Positions 25,435-33,826 of a stretch of 64,000 bases of DNA are shown here, one piece after another; positions within the stretch are counted from its first letter, which is position 1, and every line of letters starts with the position of its first letter. The notes beneath the pieces are model-generated. The model worked only from the letters and a program-made list of their open reading frames with translations, was not told the origin of the DNA and made no database searches. Both the position numbers and the translations under genes were made by a program. Where the stretch lies: NCBI GenBank assembly GCA_002379985.1, contig DFVG01000037.1, forward strand, positions 21,765-85,764, written 5' to 3'. Origin of the DNA: Flavobacteriaceae bacterium UBA4166. GTDB taxonomy: Bacteria > Bacteroidota > Bacteroidia > Flavobacteriales > Flavobacteriaceae.

Positions 25435-26748
25435 ATGAAACCAAACAAATTGTTCTCTACTCTTTTGCTTTCTGTCGGAATTTTCTTGGTAGCAACTGTA
25501 GCTGCTAACGCGCAGCTTTGGAAAAAGATCACCAAGAAAGCAGAGGATGTTGTTGAAAAGAAACTTGAAAAGAAAACCGAAGAGGAAACGGGCAAAGCTA
25601 TGGACACCATTCTTGGAAATGATGATGGTGGAACACGCCCCAATGTTACTACTGGTGGTGGGGCTTCTTCCGGATCCAATGGAGGTAATGACGGCACTGA
25701 AGTAGTAACGGTCACCAATGAAACGTCGGTTGAAATGTATAAAAAAAGCGACTGGACACCGGGAGAAACGCTGATCATATTTGATGACTTTTCCGATGAT
25801 CCGGTTGGGGATTTTCCACAACTTTGGAATACAAAAGGCTCTGGAGAACTGGTGACTCTAAGTGATAACCCGAAAGTAAAGTGGTTAAAGCTTTATAACG
25901 ATACTTGGTATGAGCCGGACCTACCCAAAGATCTTCCGAAAGACTTTACCGTCGAATTTGATGTACGAACATTTAATATTAACAATGATAATACATCGCA
26001 AACAGCTGGTTTCTGGGTATACTTTGGGGATGGTAAAAAACCGCTGCAAATAGGAAGACGTTATGTTTCAAGCTATTTTTCGCCCTATCAAAGCTGGGTC
26101 AAAGAACAATATTTAAAATCAATCGATTACGAAGGTGCCGGGGAATTAGCTGCAGGTAAAACCAATAAAGATATTAGAGAGGCATTTAAAGAAGGAATGC
26201 ACATAGCCATTTCAGTAAAAGGAAAACGATATAGAATGTATGTCAACGGTGAAAAATTCTTTGATGCTCCTCGCGCCGTAAATGATAGCGAAAATTTTGG
26301 AAGCATTCTTTTTGATACTTATGGATTAGGAGATGACCAATCTGTTTTGATTACAAATCTTCGGGTAGCAGAAGGGTTACCCGAACCTCGTAAAAAATTG
26401 TTCAAGACCGGAAGTTATAGTACCACCGCGATTACGTTCGATTACAACAGTGATCAATTGAAACCTGAAGCCTATGGTGTTCTGAAACAAATTGCAGAAG
26501 CCATTACTTCAGAGTCAGAGAAGAATATTCTGATCGTGGGACACACCGATAGTGATGGTTCAGATTCATATAATCAAGACTTATCAGAACGTCGCGCTGC
26601 TTCGGTGAAGAAAGCCTTAGTAGATGACTTTGGAGTATCGGCTGCACGACTTACCACCAAAGGTAAAGGCGAAACCGAACCGGTTACCTCTAACGATACA
26701 GCTATGAACAAAGCAAAGAATAGACGCACCGAATTTATCATTCAATAA
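25435..26748 (+). CDS. OmpA-family outer-membrane/peptidoglycan-binding protein
   Basis: 437 residues. Signal peptide (cleavage after ANAQ), a highly charged helix (KKAEDVVEKKLEKKTEE), then a Gly/Asn-rich linker. A concanavalin/LamG-like beta-sandwich follows (about 110-315, opening IIFDDFSDDPVGDFPQLWN). The C-terminal OmpA domain has TAITFDYNSDQLKPEAYGVL, GHTDSDGSDSYNQDLSERRA and NRRTEFII, the residues that hold peptidoglycan. Probably links envelope layers. Promoter carries operator 2; the next gene starts 13 bases after it. Confidence 0.87.
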   Translation: MKPNKLFSTLLLSVGIFLVATVAANAQLWKKITKKAEDVVEKKLEKKTEEETGKAMDTILGNDDGGTRPNVTTGGGASSGSNGGNDGTEVVTVTNETSVEMYKKSDWTPGETLIIFDDFSDDPVGDFPQLWNTKGSGELVTLSDNPKVKWLKLYNDTWYEPDLPKDLPKDFTVEFDVRTFNINNDNTSQTAGFWVYFGDGKKPLQIGRRYVSSYFSPYQSWVKEQYLKSIDYEGAGELAAGKTNKDIREAFKEGMHIAISVKGKRYRMYVNGEKFFDAPRAVNDSENFGSILFDTYGLGDDQSVLITNLRVAEGLPEPRKKLFKTGSYSTTAITFDYNSDQLKPEAYGVLKQIAEAITSESEKNILIVGHTDSDGSDSYNQDLSERRAASVKKALVDDFGVSAARLTTKGKGETEPVTSNDTAMNKAKNRRTEFIIQ

Positions 26749-26761
26749 TTACAAATCGATC

Positions 26762-28318
26762 ATGAGAACAATTACATTATTCTTTAGCATGCTATGTTTT
26801 CTTACAATGTATGCACAAGATTGTCAAATCCCGAATGGTAATTTCGAACACTGGAAAAACAATGACAAGGCCGTTAACTGGGCGGGTTCAAATATTGCTG
26901 CCAAGGAAGGAGGTGCCAGTGCGATGGCCGGATACGACTTTCGGAATACTTTTCGAGTACCGGGAAAAGTGGGCTACGGACTCCAAATCAAGAATGTGAG
27001 TATTGCTGATTTCCTTGCGGAAAAAAAGCCAGCTGATTGGGCACGAATGCCAGAGCAATACAAACAAATGATCAGAGAAAGTGCCTTTAGCGGATATGTG
27101 TTTACTTGTGAAGGAAATTGCGAAAGCGCTATTATGGCCCAAAACCAAGCGGCACTTATGAAAGACTTGTTCTTTCCAATAAAACCTACCTTTGGCGCAC
27201 TGTGTGGTTATTACAAAGCCAATTTTAAGAACGGTGATAAAGCCTGGATCAATACCTTCGTAACCACTAAAAACCCTGAACAAGTGGCAGGCGGAGTGCG
27301 TCCCGGAGAGGCTTCCGCAGTGATACTTAAAAGTACGAGTACTTGGACCCCTTTCAAGATCCCAATCTATTTCTTTGAAGGATTAGAACCCTCTCAGATG
27401 TTCATTCAATTGTATTTGGTGGGAAAAGGATTTCCGAATGGACAACCTGCAGGTATGAATCCGGTGCAATTAGCAATGGAATTTAAGAGCAGTGATGGTA
27501 GTGAAGTGTTTTTTGATGAATTGTGTTTGTGTGATACCCCAGCTTTTGTGGATACCAGCGACCCTGCTTTTGCCGATTTCGAAATTCCCGATAGTACGCC
27601 GGTCGACGATGATGACGATACTTCAGATAGTGACGAAACCATCTACATGGCTACCACCGGAAGCGATGGTAATTCAGGAACCGAAAACAATCCGTTTGCA
27701 ACCTTAAAAAAGGCACTCTCTGTGGCACAAGCAAAACGTCTTAAAGGTAGTTCTGTAACCATTATTGTGAAAAATGGAACCTACCGACAGGAAACTATCA
27801 TGGATCTGAACGTTACTACCAATTTACCTACGCTTCGTGTTCAAGCTGAAAATACTCATGAAGCTATTTTTGAAGGGAGCGAACCCATCGCTTCCGGTGT
27901 TTCCTTCACAGAGTTGGGAGCAGGAATCTTCCGTGCTAGCGGTCCGTTGCACCCTGAGCAAAAACCAGTTGTTGACTATAGTGATCCAACCACTTTTAGT
28001 GATCCTACGAAGGCCAGAGTGCCTGCCTTCATTGTAAACGGCAATCCATTTCAGCCTACGCAAATGATCCAACAAACACCCAATTCTTACGTCTTCTCAC
28101 CACAAATGGTGATGGTCAACCCTTCGGGAGTATCCCTGAATGGAGCTACGGTTAAGGTTTCGGTACGAGATTATGCGCTGAATGTTGGAAATGGCGGAAA
28201 CGTCATCGTCTCAGGGCTCCGTGTCAAAGGATATCCGGTGTTTCAATATCCAGATGCTGTTCCGGATGCTTCCCCCGGACTCGAAGGTGTCATCGTTCGA
28301 AATTGTAAATTTCAATAG
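26762..28318 (+). CDS. exported protein with N-terminal beta-sandwich and DUF1565/parallel beta-helix region
   Basis: 518 residues with a signal peptide (cleavage near MYAQD). Residues about 20-260 look like a carbohydrate-binding-type sandwich (NGNFEHWKNNDKAVNW... FFDELCLCD). After an Asp-rich linker comes a DUF1565 start (IYMATTGSDGNSGTENNPFATLKKAL) of a right-handed beta-helix. The helix stops after few turns (GVIVRNCKFQ), shorter than usual, so the gene may be 3'-truncated or a minimal form. Follows the OmpA-family gene by 13 bases: same operon. Confidence 0.68.
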   Translation: MRTITLFFSMLCFLTMYAQDCQIPNGNFEHWKNNDKAVNWAGSNIAAKEGGASAMAGYDFRNTFRVPGKVGYGLQIKNVSIADFLAEKKPADWARMPEQYKQMIRESAFSGYVFTCEGNCESAIMAQNQAALMKDLFFPIKPTFGALCGYYKANFKNGDKAWINTFVTTKNPEQVAGGVRPGEASAVILKSTSTWTPFKIPIYFFEGLEPSQMFIQLYLVGKGFPNGQPAGMNPVQLAMEFKSSDGSEVFFDELCLCDTPAFVDTSDPAFADFEIPDSTPVDDDDDTSDSDETIYMATTGSDGNSGTENNPFATLKKALSVAQAKRLKGSSVTIIVKNGTYRQETIMDLNVTTNLPTLRVQAENTHEAIFEGSEPIASGVSFTELGAGIFRASGPLHPEQKPVVDYSDPTTFSDPTKARVPAFIVNGNPFQPTQMIQQTPNSYVFSPQMVMVNPSGVSLNGATVKVSVRDYALNVGNGGNVIVSGLRVKGYPVFQYPDAVPDASPGLEGVIVRNCKFQ

Positions 28319-28343
28319 TTCTTAAAAAGAAAGGTATTGGGTT

Positions 28344-28370
28344 TTGGGGCTTTCCGCAGGAAAGCCCCAA
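28344..28370. terminator. strong hairpin between convergent genes
   Basis: Twelve-bp perfect stem (core GGGGCTTTCC / GGAAAGCCCC) with a 3-base loop, between the stop of the beta-helix gene and that of the DUF4412-like gene. No T-run follows on either strand, so it may act as an mRNA 3' end or rho-assisted terminator. Confidence 0.65.
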
Positions 28371-28375
28371 CGTAT

Positions 28376-29059
28376 TTATAGTTTTCGCATATCACTAAGT
28401 TGATGTTCGTGGGTGTCGAAAATAGTATCAGAAACAGTATCTGTCATGTTTGCAACGCGCACCAAGACATCTGCCTTGTCCGTTTTGCTTTTAAGCTCCA
28501 TCTCCATCACAAAACCCTGTACACCGCAAGCATCCAACATTTCAATATGGCTGATATCTTCACCCGCGCCTACTCCTTGGTAGGCAAGAACTTGTACTAA
28601 ACTAAGTTCAATTTCACCTGCTACCCATAATAAAACATCATACATGTCATTCTCACAGCGCATTTCGGTGCAGCGGATTCCGTTCACCTCTTTTTTCTCA
28701 TTAGTCATGTTGAGTTTGGTTCTGGGGCCGGTTCCGTAGTCGCGTAAGGCATATCGCATGGCAGGCCAATACTTGTCATTCATAGGGAGGATATATCCTC
28801 CCTTTCTTCCGTTCTGTTCGTAGAGTCCGATGATCGTACTATCAGCTTCATGAAACACCAGTCGTAAGTCGGGTTGATTGCCTTTTGCATGAATGATCAA
28901 GGCGGTTTTTTCGGTTCCGAAGTAATAAGAAAGCGTATCCATCCTTTCATTGCCATTTTGATAGCGTTGTGAGACAATGAGGTCAAAACTTCCTGTAAAA
29001 TCTTGAGCTTGGACGATAGATGCCAAACAAACCGAGAGTAATAAAAAAGAGAATTTCAT
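28376..29059 (-). CDS. exported protein of unknown function (DUF4412-like)
   Basis: 227 residues with a signal peptide (cleavage after VQAQ). The body (LIVSQRYQNGNERMDTLSYYFG... KKEVNGIRCTEMRCEND) resembles DUF4412 proteins, which are beta-rich periplasmic proteins of unknown role. It begins 45 bases after the response regulator stop with no recognisable promoter of its own, so it probably belongs to the same transcript. Confidence 0.55.
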   Translation of the reverse strand: MKFSFLLLSVCLASIVQAQDFTGSFDLIVSQRYQNGNERMDTLSYYFGTEKTALIIHAKGNQPDLRLVFHEADSTIIGLYEQNGRKGGYILPMNDKYWPAMRYALRDYGTGPRTKLNMTNEKKEVNGIRCTEMRCENDMYDVLLWVAGEIELSLVQVLAYQGVGAGEDISHIEMLDACGVQGFVMEMELKSKTDKADVLVRVANMTDTVSDTIFDTHEHQLSDMRKL

Positions 29060-29104
29060 AAGATACTTTTTGATGGCTACTGATGCTGGTAAGAAAGGAA
29101 TGAT

Positions 29105-29737
29105 CTAGATCCAACCTTTTTTCATCGCTTTGCTAACCGCTTCGGCGCGAGAATGAACGTGTAATTTTTTATAGATATTCTTAATATGAGCTTTTACCGT
29201 ATTGGTCGATACAAAAAGATCTTCGGCGATCTGTTTGTTATTGGTGCCATTGCTTAATTTCTGAAGAACTTCCAACTCACGATCACTCAAACTACTTTCT
29301 TTCGAAACAGTGAACGAAGCAATGACCTGCCGCGCGATAGACGGACTCATAGGTGCGCCGCCTTCAAAGACTTCAGAAATTCCTTGCAATAAGAATTTGG
29401 AGTTGCTTCCTTTTACCAAATACCCAACCGCTCCCATCCGTAAAGCCGAGAATACAATTTCAGACTCTTCATGAACCGTGAGCATCACGATATTTAATTC
29501 TGGTTGTAGTTTGTGTAGCTTCGGAATGGCTTCAATACCATTCATTCCGGGAAGGTCGATGTCTAGCAACAAAACATCCGGATGGTGTTCTTTCAGATTT
29601 TCCAGTGCTGCTTCCGCTGAAAAAAAAGTGCCTGTAACGCTATATCCTTCCGCATTATTCAACACCTGTTGAAGCGATTTTAGGATAAGTGCATCGTCTT
29701 CAATGATACAAATTTTTATAGAAGGCTCATGTGTCAT
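29105..29737 (-). CDS. NarL/FixJ-family response regulator
   Basis: 210 residues. Receiver domain with the phospho-acceptor Asp in DVLLLDIDLPGMNG, Thr in MLTVHEE and the late Lys (LVKGSN). The C-terminal LuxR helix-turn-helix reads LSDRELEVLQKLSNGTNNKQ followed by IAEDLFVSTNTVKAHIKNIY. Partner of the propeller kinase immediately upstream (33 bases). The operator palindrome in front of it and in front of its kinase suggests autoregulation. NarL-type proteins bind inverted TACYYMT-like heptamers, and the local half-site TACCCA fits that type. Confidence 0.92.
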   Translation of the reverse strand: MTHEPSIKICIIEDDALILKSLQQVLNNAEGYSVTGTFFSAEAALENLKEHHPDVLLLDIDLPGMNGIEAIPKLHKLQPELNIVMLTVHEESEIVFSALRMGAVGYLVKGSNSKFLLQGISEVFEGGAPMSPSIARQVIASFTVSKESSLSDRELEVLQKLSNGTNNKQIAEDLFVSTNTVKAHIKNIYKKLHVHSRAEAVSKAMKKGWI

Positions 29738-29744
29738 TTGTGAT

Positions 29745-29788
29745 TAAAGGTACTTAAAATCAGTTAGTTGCTAATTACCCAGTCGGGT
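29745..29788 (-). promoter_or_regulatory. operator 3 and putative promoter of the response regulator
   Basis: Minus strand: ACCCGACTGGGT (29788-29777, one arm mismatch), 24 bases, then TACCTTTA (29752-29745), a near-consensus -7 element. The -33 reads TTA instead of TTG. The palindrome lies inside the last codons of the kinase gene. The ATG at 29737 begins 7 bases after the -7 element, so the mRNA would be almost leaderless. Confidence 0.6.
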
Positions 29789-32700
29789 AGTTTCTAAAGT
29801 GAGTACAAGTTTGGTACCTCCGTTCACCACCGAATCGATCGTCAAGGCACCCCCCAATGCTTGGGCGCGTTCGTTCATGTTGTTGAGTCCGTTTCCATTG
29901 TTGGAAGCCAACGGATCAAATCCGTTACCGTTGTCTTTCAATGTTACTTTCAACGTTCCGGGTTTTGCATCAATAATGCAATCGATGATGGTAGGTTTTC
30001 CATATTTTACGCTGTTGTTCAAAGCCTCTTTTAGAATAAGCAGCAAATGTCTGCGCTCTGCCATGTTCAATTCTTTCTCTTTTAAATCATCCGAAATGTG
30101 TTCCGACCGAAACTGTATTCCTGCATATTCACAGAAGTTTCCGGCAAATTCCGTAAAGCGAGTTAGGGTATCGTAGGCGTTGTCTTTGGTAGGGTCTAAG
30201 GTCCAAATGAAGTCGCGCATGCCACTATTGAGGTCATGCAGGTTATTTTCTATTTGCAGCAGATGCTCCTGAAGTTCAGGATTGTCTTTATTATTCAATT
30301 TGGCGAGCTCTGTGATCAACGAGATGCGCGTAATTTTTGTCCCGGCCTCATCGTGGAAATCGCGAGAACTTCGCTTTCGAAAGATCTCTCGTTCTTGAGC
30401 TCGAGCCAGTTCTAATCTTCGTTCTTGTTGCAAGCGTAATTTCAGCAATAAATACACACTTGCTGCCGCTAGTAGTACAAAGAGCACATAGGCCCACCAA
30501 GTGCGCCACCACGGCGGAAGGATCTCTATGGATAGTGCAATAGGTTCGCTCCATACATTATTGTTATTTGCCGCTTTAGCCATCAGGGTATAAGTGCCGG
30601 GGTCGAGATTCGACCGGGTGATTACCGGGTCTTTGGTATAGATCCATTCGGGATCAAAGCCTTGTAATTGATACGCATATTGAGTTTCTTCAGGCAAGGT
30701 GTGATTGACGCTCGAGATGGTTATTGAAAAAATCTTGTCTTGGGGTTTCAGCGAGAACCCGTCAAGATATTGCAGGGTAGTAGGAAGGGTAAAGGTATTG
30801 CTGTGTTCTTCGGAAATAGGGATGGGTTGGTTTAAGACACGTAGGTCTGAAAAATAAACGATGGGTGCCACTTCATTTTCAAAAAGGGTAGAAGGCGTAA
30901 ACGATAACATGCCTGTGGTCCCAAAATAAAGCGTTCCATCTTTCGTGAATTCGGAAGCTCCTTGGTTGAAATCACGGAGTTTGTGCCCAAAGATCTTAGT
31001 GTACGGCGTAAATTCATTGGTTTTGGTGTTCCATTTGGTCAGTCCGTTGCCGGTGCTTATCCAATATTGGTCTGCATCGGTTGGAACCATCGTATAGACA
31101 ATATTATCGCTAAGTCCGTCATCTTTAGTAAGCTGTTTAAAGTTTGGCTTGGCTGTTGAAAACAAATCATCTTTTTTCAGAAAATGAAATATTCCGGCAC
31201 CGGTAGTCATTACTACTTCCTCTTCATCTTTAAAAAAAATCCCATGAACACCGTGTTGCGCCATGATTTTGTTTCCGGGAATTCTTCGGAAGACCTTTTG
31301 CATTTTTTGATCTTCAATGACACCAAACCCCAAGGCTGAAGTGCCCACCCAAACTCTGTTTTCAGCATCAATTTCCATAGAAAGGATGGTATTTTCAGCG
31401 ATTCCATTAGGGCGTTGATCGTAACTATATTGTTGCAAGCTTCCGTCTGTTTCAACTTTGATAAGCCCTGCACCGTGTGTGCCAATCCACATGCCGCCAA
31501 CGTTGTCTTTTTTTACGAAATAACCATATTGCGATAGATGCGGATTGTTGGGTACCGCGCTTAGGTCTAGTTGAAAAATGCGATAAGACTCGGATGTTCT
31601 ATCCGGCCAATCCACAATGTTGATCCCGTTAAAGGTTGCCAGCCAAATTCTACCTTGATCGTCTTCTTCTATTCCTAATACTTGGTTGCCGGATAACTTT
31701 TTAGGACCCTTCCCCTGCGAAATATAGCGATAGTTTTGTTCGCTTTGTTTTGGCGGAATAATGGTCAGTCCGTTTTCATAATTTCCCACCCAAATATAAC
31801 CTTTGGAATCTTCAAAGATCGAAAAGGTTTTATTTCCGGAAAGACTGTTAGGTTCCCCGGGTATCGCTGATTGATACTGAAATTGATTTAAATATGGATC
31901 GTAGATATCCAAGCCCGAAATAGTGGCTAGCCACATTCGGTTATGTGCATCACGTTGAATGTTAAACACCTGATTGGAACTAATGGAGGCTTCATTGTTT
32001 GGATTGTGATAGAGATACTCGAACTTTTCAGCGGTCGGATCAAACAAGGTCACTCCATTAAAGGTGGCGAGCCACAGGGTGCCGTGTTGATCTTCCGTGA
32101 TTTCATAAATAAAACCGTGCGAAGGACCATGTTCAGGATGTGGCGGATAATGAACGAAGCTAGGCGCATCCCAGGTTCCGGCAAGTTTCAGGAGTCCTTG
32201 CGTTTCACACCCAATCCAATAGGTGTTGTTGGTATCTTTGTAAATAGATTGCAATTTATCTTCCGGAAGGCCGTCTGCCGTGGTAATATGATGAAAGGTT
32301 TCTGATTTGGGATTGAAAAGCGAAATTCCCACTTGAGAAATGATTAGCAGTCTTCCGTCGTCTAAAAATTCAAGTTCACGAATGGCGGTACGTTTTGGTC
32401 CGTTTGCTATTCCTTCCCGGTAACGCCAAGAACTGATTTTATGCGTCTTTTTATGAATACGTGAAAGTCCGCCAACCGTACCGATGTAGATAAATTCACC
32501 TCTTTCTTTCAAGAAGGTAACCGCAGGGTGGATTAAACACGTATCACAATCTTTTTGGTATTTAAAATTTTTAAACTTCTTCGTTCGAGGATCGTATTTC
32601 GAAAGTCCTTGCCGCGTACCGAACCACATATACCCTTCTTGATCTTCGATGATGTGACTTACCTCATTGAATACCAAACTATTTTGAGTAGTATCGATGG

Positions 32701-32908
32701 CCTGTTGAAAGTTGACGAAACGCTGCCCATCAAATCGGTTGACGCCATTGTTGGTAGCAATCCAAAGGTGACCGGTTTTGTCAAATTCAAGATCGTGTAA
32801 ACTTATTTGCGACAAGCCTTCATTGATTCCGAAGTGCTGGAATTGATAGGAAGGTGCCTGACTGAGAACCGAAAGGCAATAAAATAAAAAATAGGGTAGT
32901 AATCGCAA
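29771..32908 (-). CDS. two-component regulator propeller histidine kinase
   Basis: 1045 residues. A signal peptide is followed by a periplasmic region of two-component-regulator propeller repeats (about 20-690; blades like DKTGHLWIATNNGVNRFD). Next come a Y_Y_Y domain (about 700-775, YAYQLQGFDPEWIYT), one transmembrane helix (about 785-805), a HisKA_3 dimerisation domain with phospho-His in RDFHDEAGT and an ATPase domain (EALNNSVKYG, DNGNGFD, GNGLNNM). No receiver or AraC domain is fused, unlike hybrid glycan sensors; the partner is the separate NarL-type regulator. Apparent start is TTG at 32908. Ligand unknown. Confidence 0.9.
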   Translation of the reverse strand: MRLLPYFLFYCLSVLSQAPSYQFQHFGINEGLSQISLHDLEFDKTGHLWIATNNGVNRFDGQRFVNFQQAIDTTQNSLVFNEVSHIIEDQEGYMWFGTRQGLSKYDPRTKKFKNFKYQKDCDTCLIHPAVTFLKERGEFIYIGTVGGLSRIHKKTHKISSWRYREGIANGPKRTAIRELEFLDDGRLLIISQVGISLFNPKSETFHHITTADGLPEDKLQSIYKDTNNTYWIGCETQGLLKLAGTWDAPSFVHYPPHPEHGPSHGFIYEITEDQHGTLWLATFNGVTLFDPTAEKFEYLYHNPNNEASISSNQVFNIQRDAHNRMWLATISGLDIYDPYLNQFQYQSAIPGEPNSLSGNKTFSIFEDSKGYIWVGNYENGLTIIPPKQSEQNYRYISQGKGPKKLSGNQVLGIEEDDQGRIWLATFNGINIVDWPDRTSESYRIFQLDLSAVPNNPHLSQYGYFVKKDNVGGMWIGTHGAGLIKVETDGSLQQYSYDQRPNGIAENTILSMEIDAENRVWVGTSALGFGVIEDQKMQKVFRRIPGNKIMAQHGVHGIFFKDEEEVVMTTGAGIFHFLKKDDLFSTAKPNFKQLTKDDGLSDNIVYTMVPTDADQYWISTGNGLTKWNTKTNEFTPYTKIFGHKLRDFNQGASEFTKDGTLYFGTTGMLSFTPSTLFENEVAPIVYFSDLRVLNQPIPISEEHSNTFTLPTTLQYLDGFSLKPQDKIFSITISSVNHTLPEETQYAYQLQGFDPEWIYTKDPVITRSNLDPGTYTLMAKAANNNNVWSEPIALSIEILPPWWRTWWAYVLFVLLAAASVYLLLKLRLQQERRLELARAQEREIFRKRSSRDFHDEAGTKITRISLITELAKLNNKDNPELQEHLLQIENNLHDLNSGMRDFIWTLDPTKDNAYDTLTRFTEFAGNFCEYAGIQFRSEHISDDLKEKELNMAERRHLLLILKEALNNSVKYGKPTIIDCIIDAKPGTLKVTLKDNGNGFDPLASNNGNGLNNMNERAQALGGALTIDSVVNGGTKLVLTLETTRLGN

Positions 32909-32969
32909 TGTTCGTTAGTTAGTGTTCTAAAATTAGGAAATTCTAAAAACTATGTATTTGACAAGGGCG

Positions 32970-33014
32970 ATAAAATATGAAAATACACTATTGCCCAACA
33001 GTACCCATTTGGGT
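32970..33014 (-). promoter_or_regulatory. operator 4 and putative promoter of the propeller kinase gene
   Basis: Minus strand: ACCCAAATGGGT (33014-33003), 25 bases, then TATTTTAT (32977-32970), a weak -7 match. The 25-base spacing equals that of operators 1 and 2. A TTG lies 4 bases after the palindrome. The kinase start codon is about 60 bases further on. Confidence 0.6.
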
Positions 33015-33021
33015 GATTTTC

Positions 33022-33051
33022 AAAAAAAAGCCCCGCTTCAGGGCGGGGCTT
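33022..33051 (-). terminator. terminator of the peroxiredoxin gene
   Basis: AAGCCCCGC and GCGGGGCTT pair around a 6-base loop; on the minus strand the stem is followed by a run of eight Ts. Lies 24 bases after the peroxiredoxin stop. Confidence 0.88.
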
Positions 33052-33074
33052 CAATTATTAATACTATGAAGTGT

Positions 33075-33719
33075 TTAGTTGATGTGCTCACTTAAGTAGG
33101 CAGCGACACTCTCGCGATCGGCATGCATAGCGGTTGCTCCTTCTTGCCAATTGGCAGGACATACCTCACCGTTTTGCTGTACATGCGTATAGGCGTCGAT
33201 TAGTCGGATGAATTCAGACACATTTCTTCCTAGCGGCATGTGATTTACACTTTCGTGGACAACGGTTCCTTCTTCATCGATAATAAAAGTAGCGCGATAG
33301 GTAACATTATCTCCTTCTACCGTATATATGCCTGTTTCTTCATCGAAACGTTCGTTGGTAATATCCAGAATCCCTAATTGTGAGGATAGATTTCGATTGC
33401 TATCGGCGATCAATGGGTAGGTGATCCCTTCAATACCCCCGTGATTCTTCGGAGTATTTAACCATGCAAAGTGTACTTCCGGAGTATCGCAAGAAGCTCC
33501 AATAACGATGGTGTTTCTTTTTTCGAATTCTGAAAGCATCGACTGAAACGCATGTAATTCTGTTGGGCATACAAAGGTGAAATCCTTCGGATACCAAAAA
33601 AGGATCACTTTTTTATTTTCTTTTTGAGTGAGTTCGAAAAGATTGATCTTTTGAACTTGCCCGGTTTTATCTGTAGCCGTGACAGGTAAATTTGGAAATT
33701 TTTTTCCGACTAAAGCCAT
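33075..33719 (-). CDS. peroxiredoxin (AhpC/typical 2-Cys type)
   Basis: 214 residues from ATG 33719 (MALVGKKFPNL); a longer frame to 33761 covers the leader only. Peroxidatic Cys in WYPKDFTFVCPTELHAF, the conserved Arg later (NMPLGRNVSEFIRL) and the resolving Cys in GEVCPANWQEG. Reduces hydrogen and organic peroxides in the cytosol. Monocistronic, with a clear terminator. Confidence 0.93.
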   Translation of the reverse strand: MALVGKKFPNLPVTATDKTGQVQKINLFELTQKENKKVILFWYPKDFTFVCPTELHAFQSMLSEFEKRNTIVIGASCDTPEVHFAWLNTPKNHGGIEGITYPLIADSNRNLSSQLGILDITNERFDEETGIYTVEGDNVTYRATFIIDEEGTVVHESVNHMPLGRNVSEFIRLIDAYTHVQQNGEVCPANWQEGATAMHADRESVAAYLSEHIN

Positions 33720-33826
33720 GTTTTTTCTTTTATAAATGGTACTTGTTTTTTCAGTCGGCAAAAATAAAAAAACACCTGAGCACCGTAAAGGAAATCAAGA
33801 CTGAATTTTTAGAAATATAATCGAAA

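Noticed and set aside
28376..29059. Own palindrome-linked promoter for the DUF4412-like gene
   Set aside because: The 45 bases before it contain neither palindrome nor -7 element; read-through from the response regulator is simpler.
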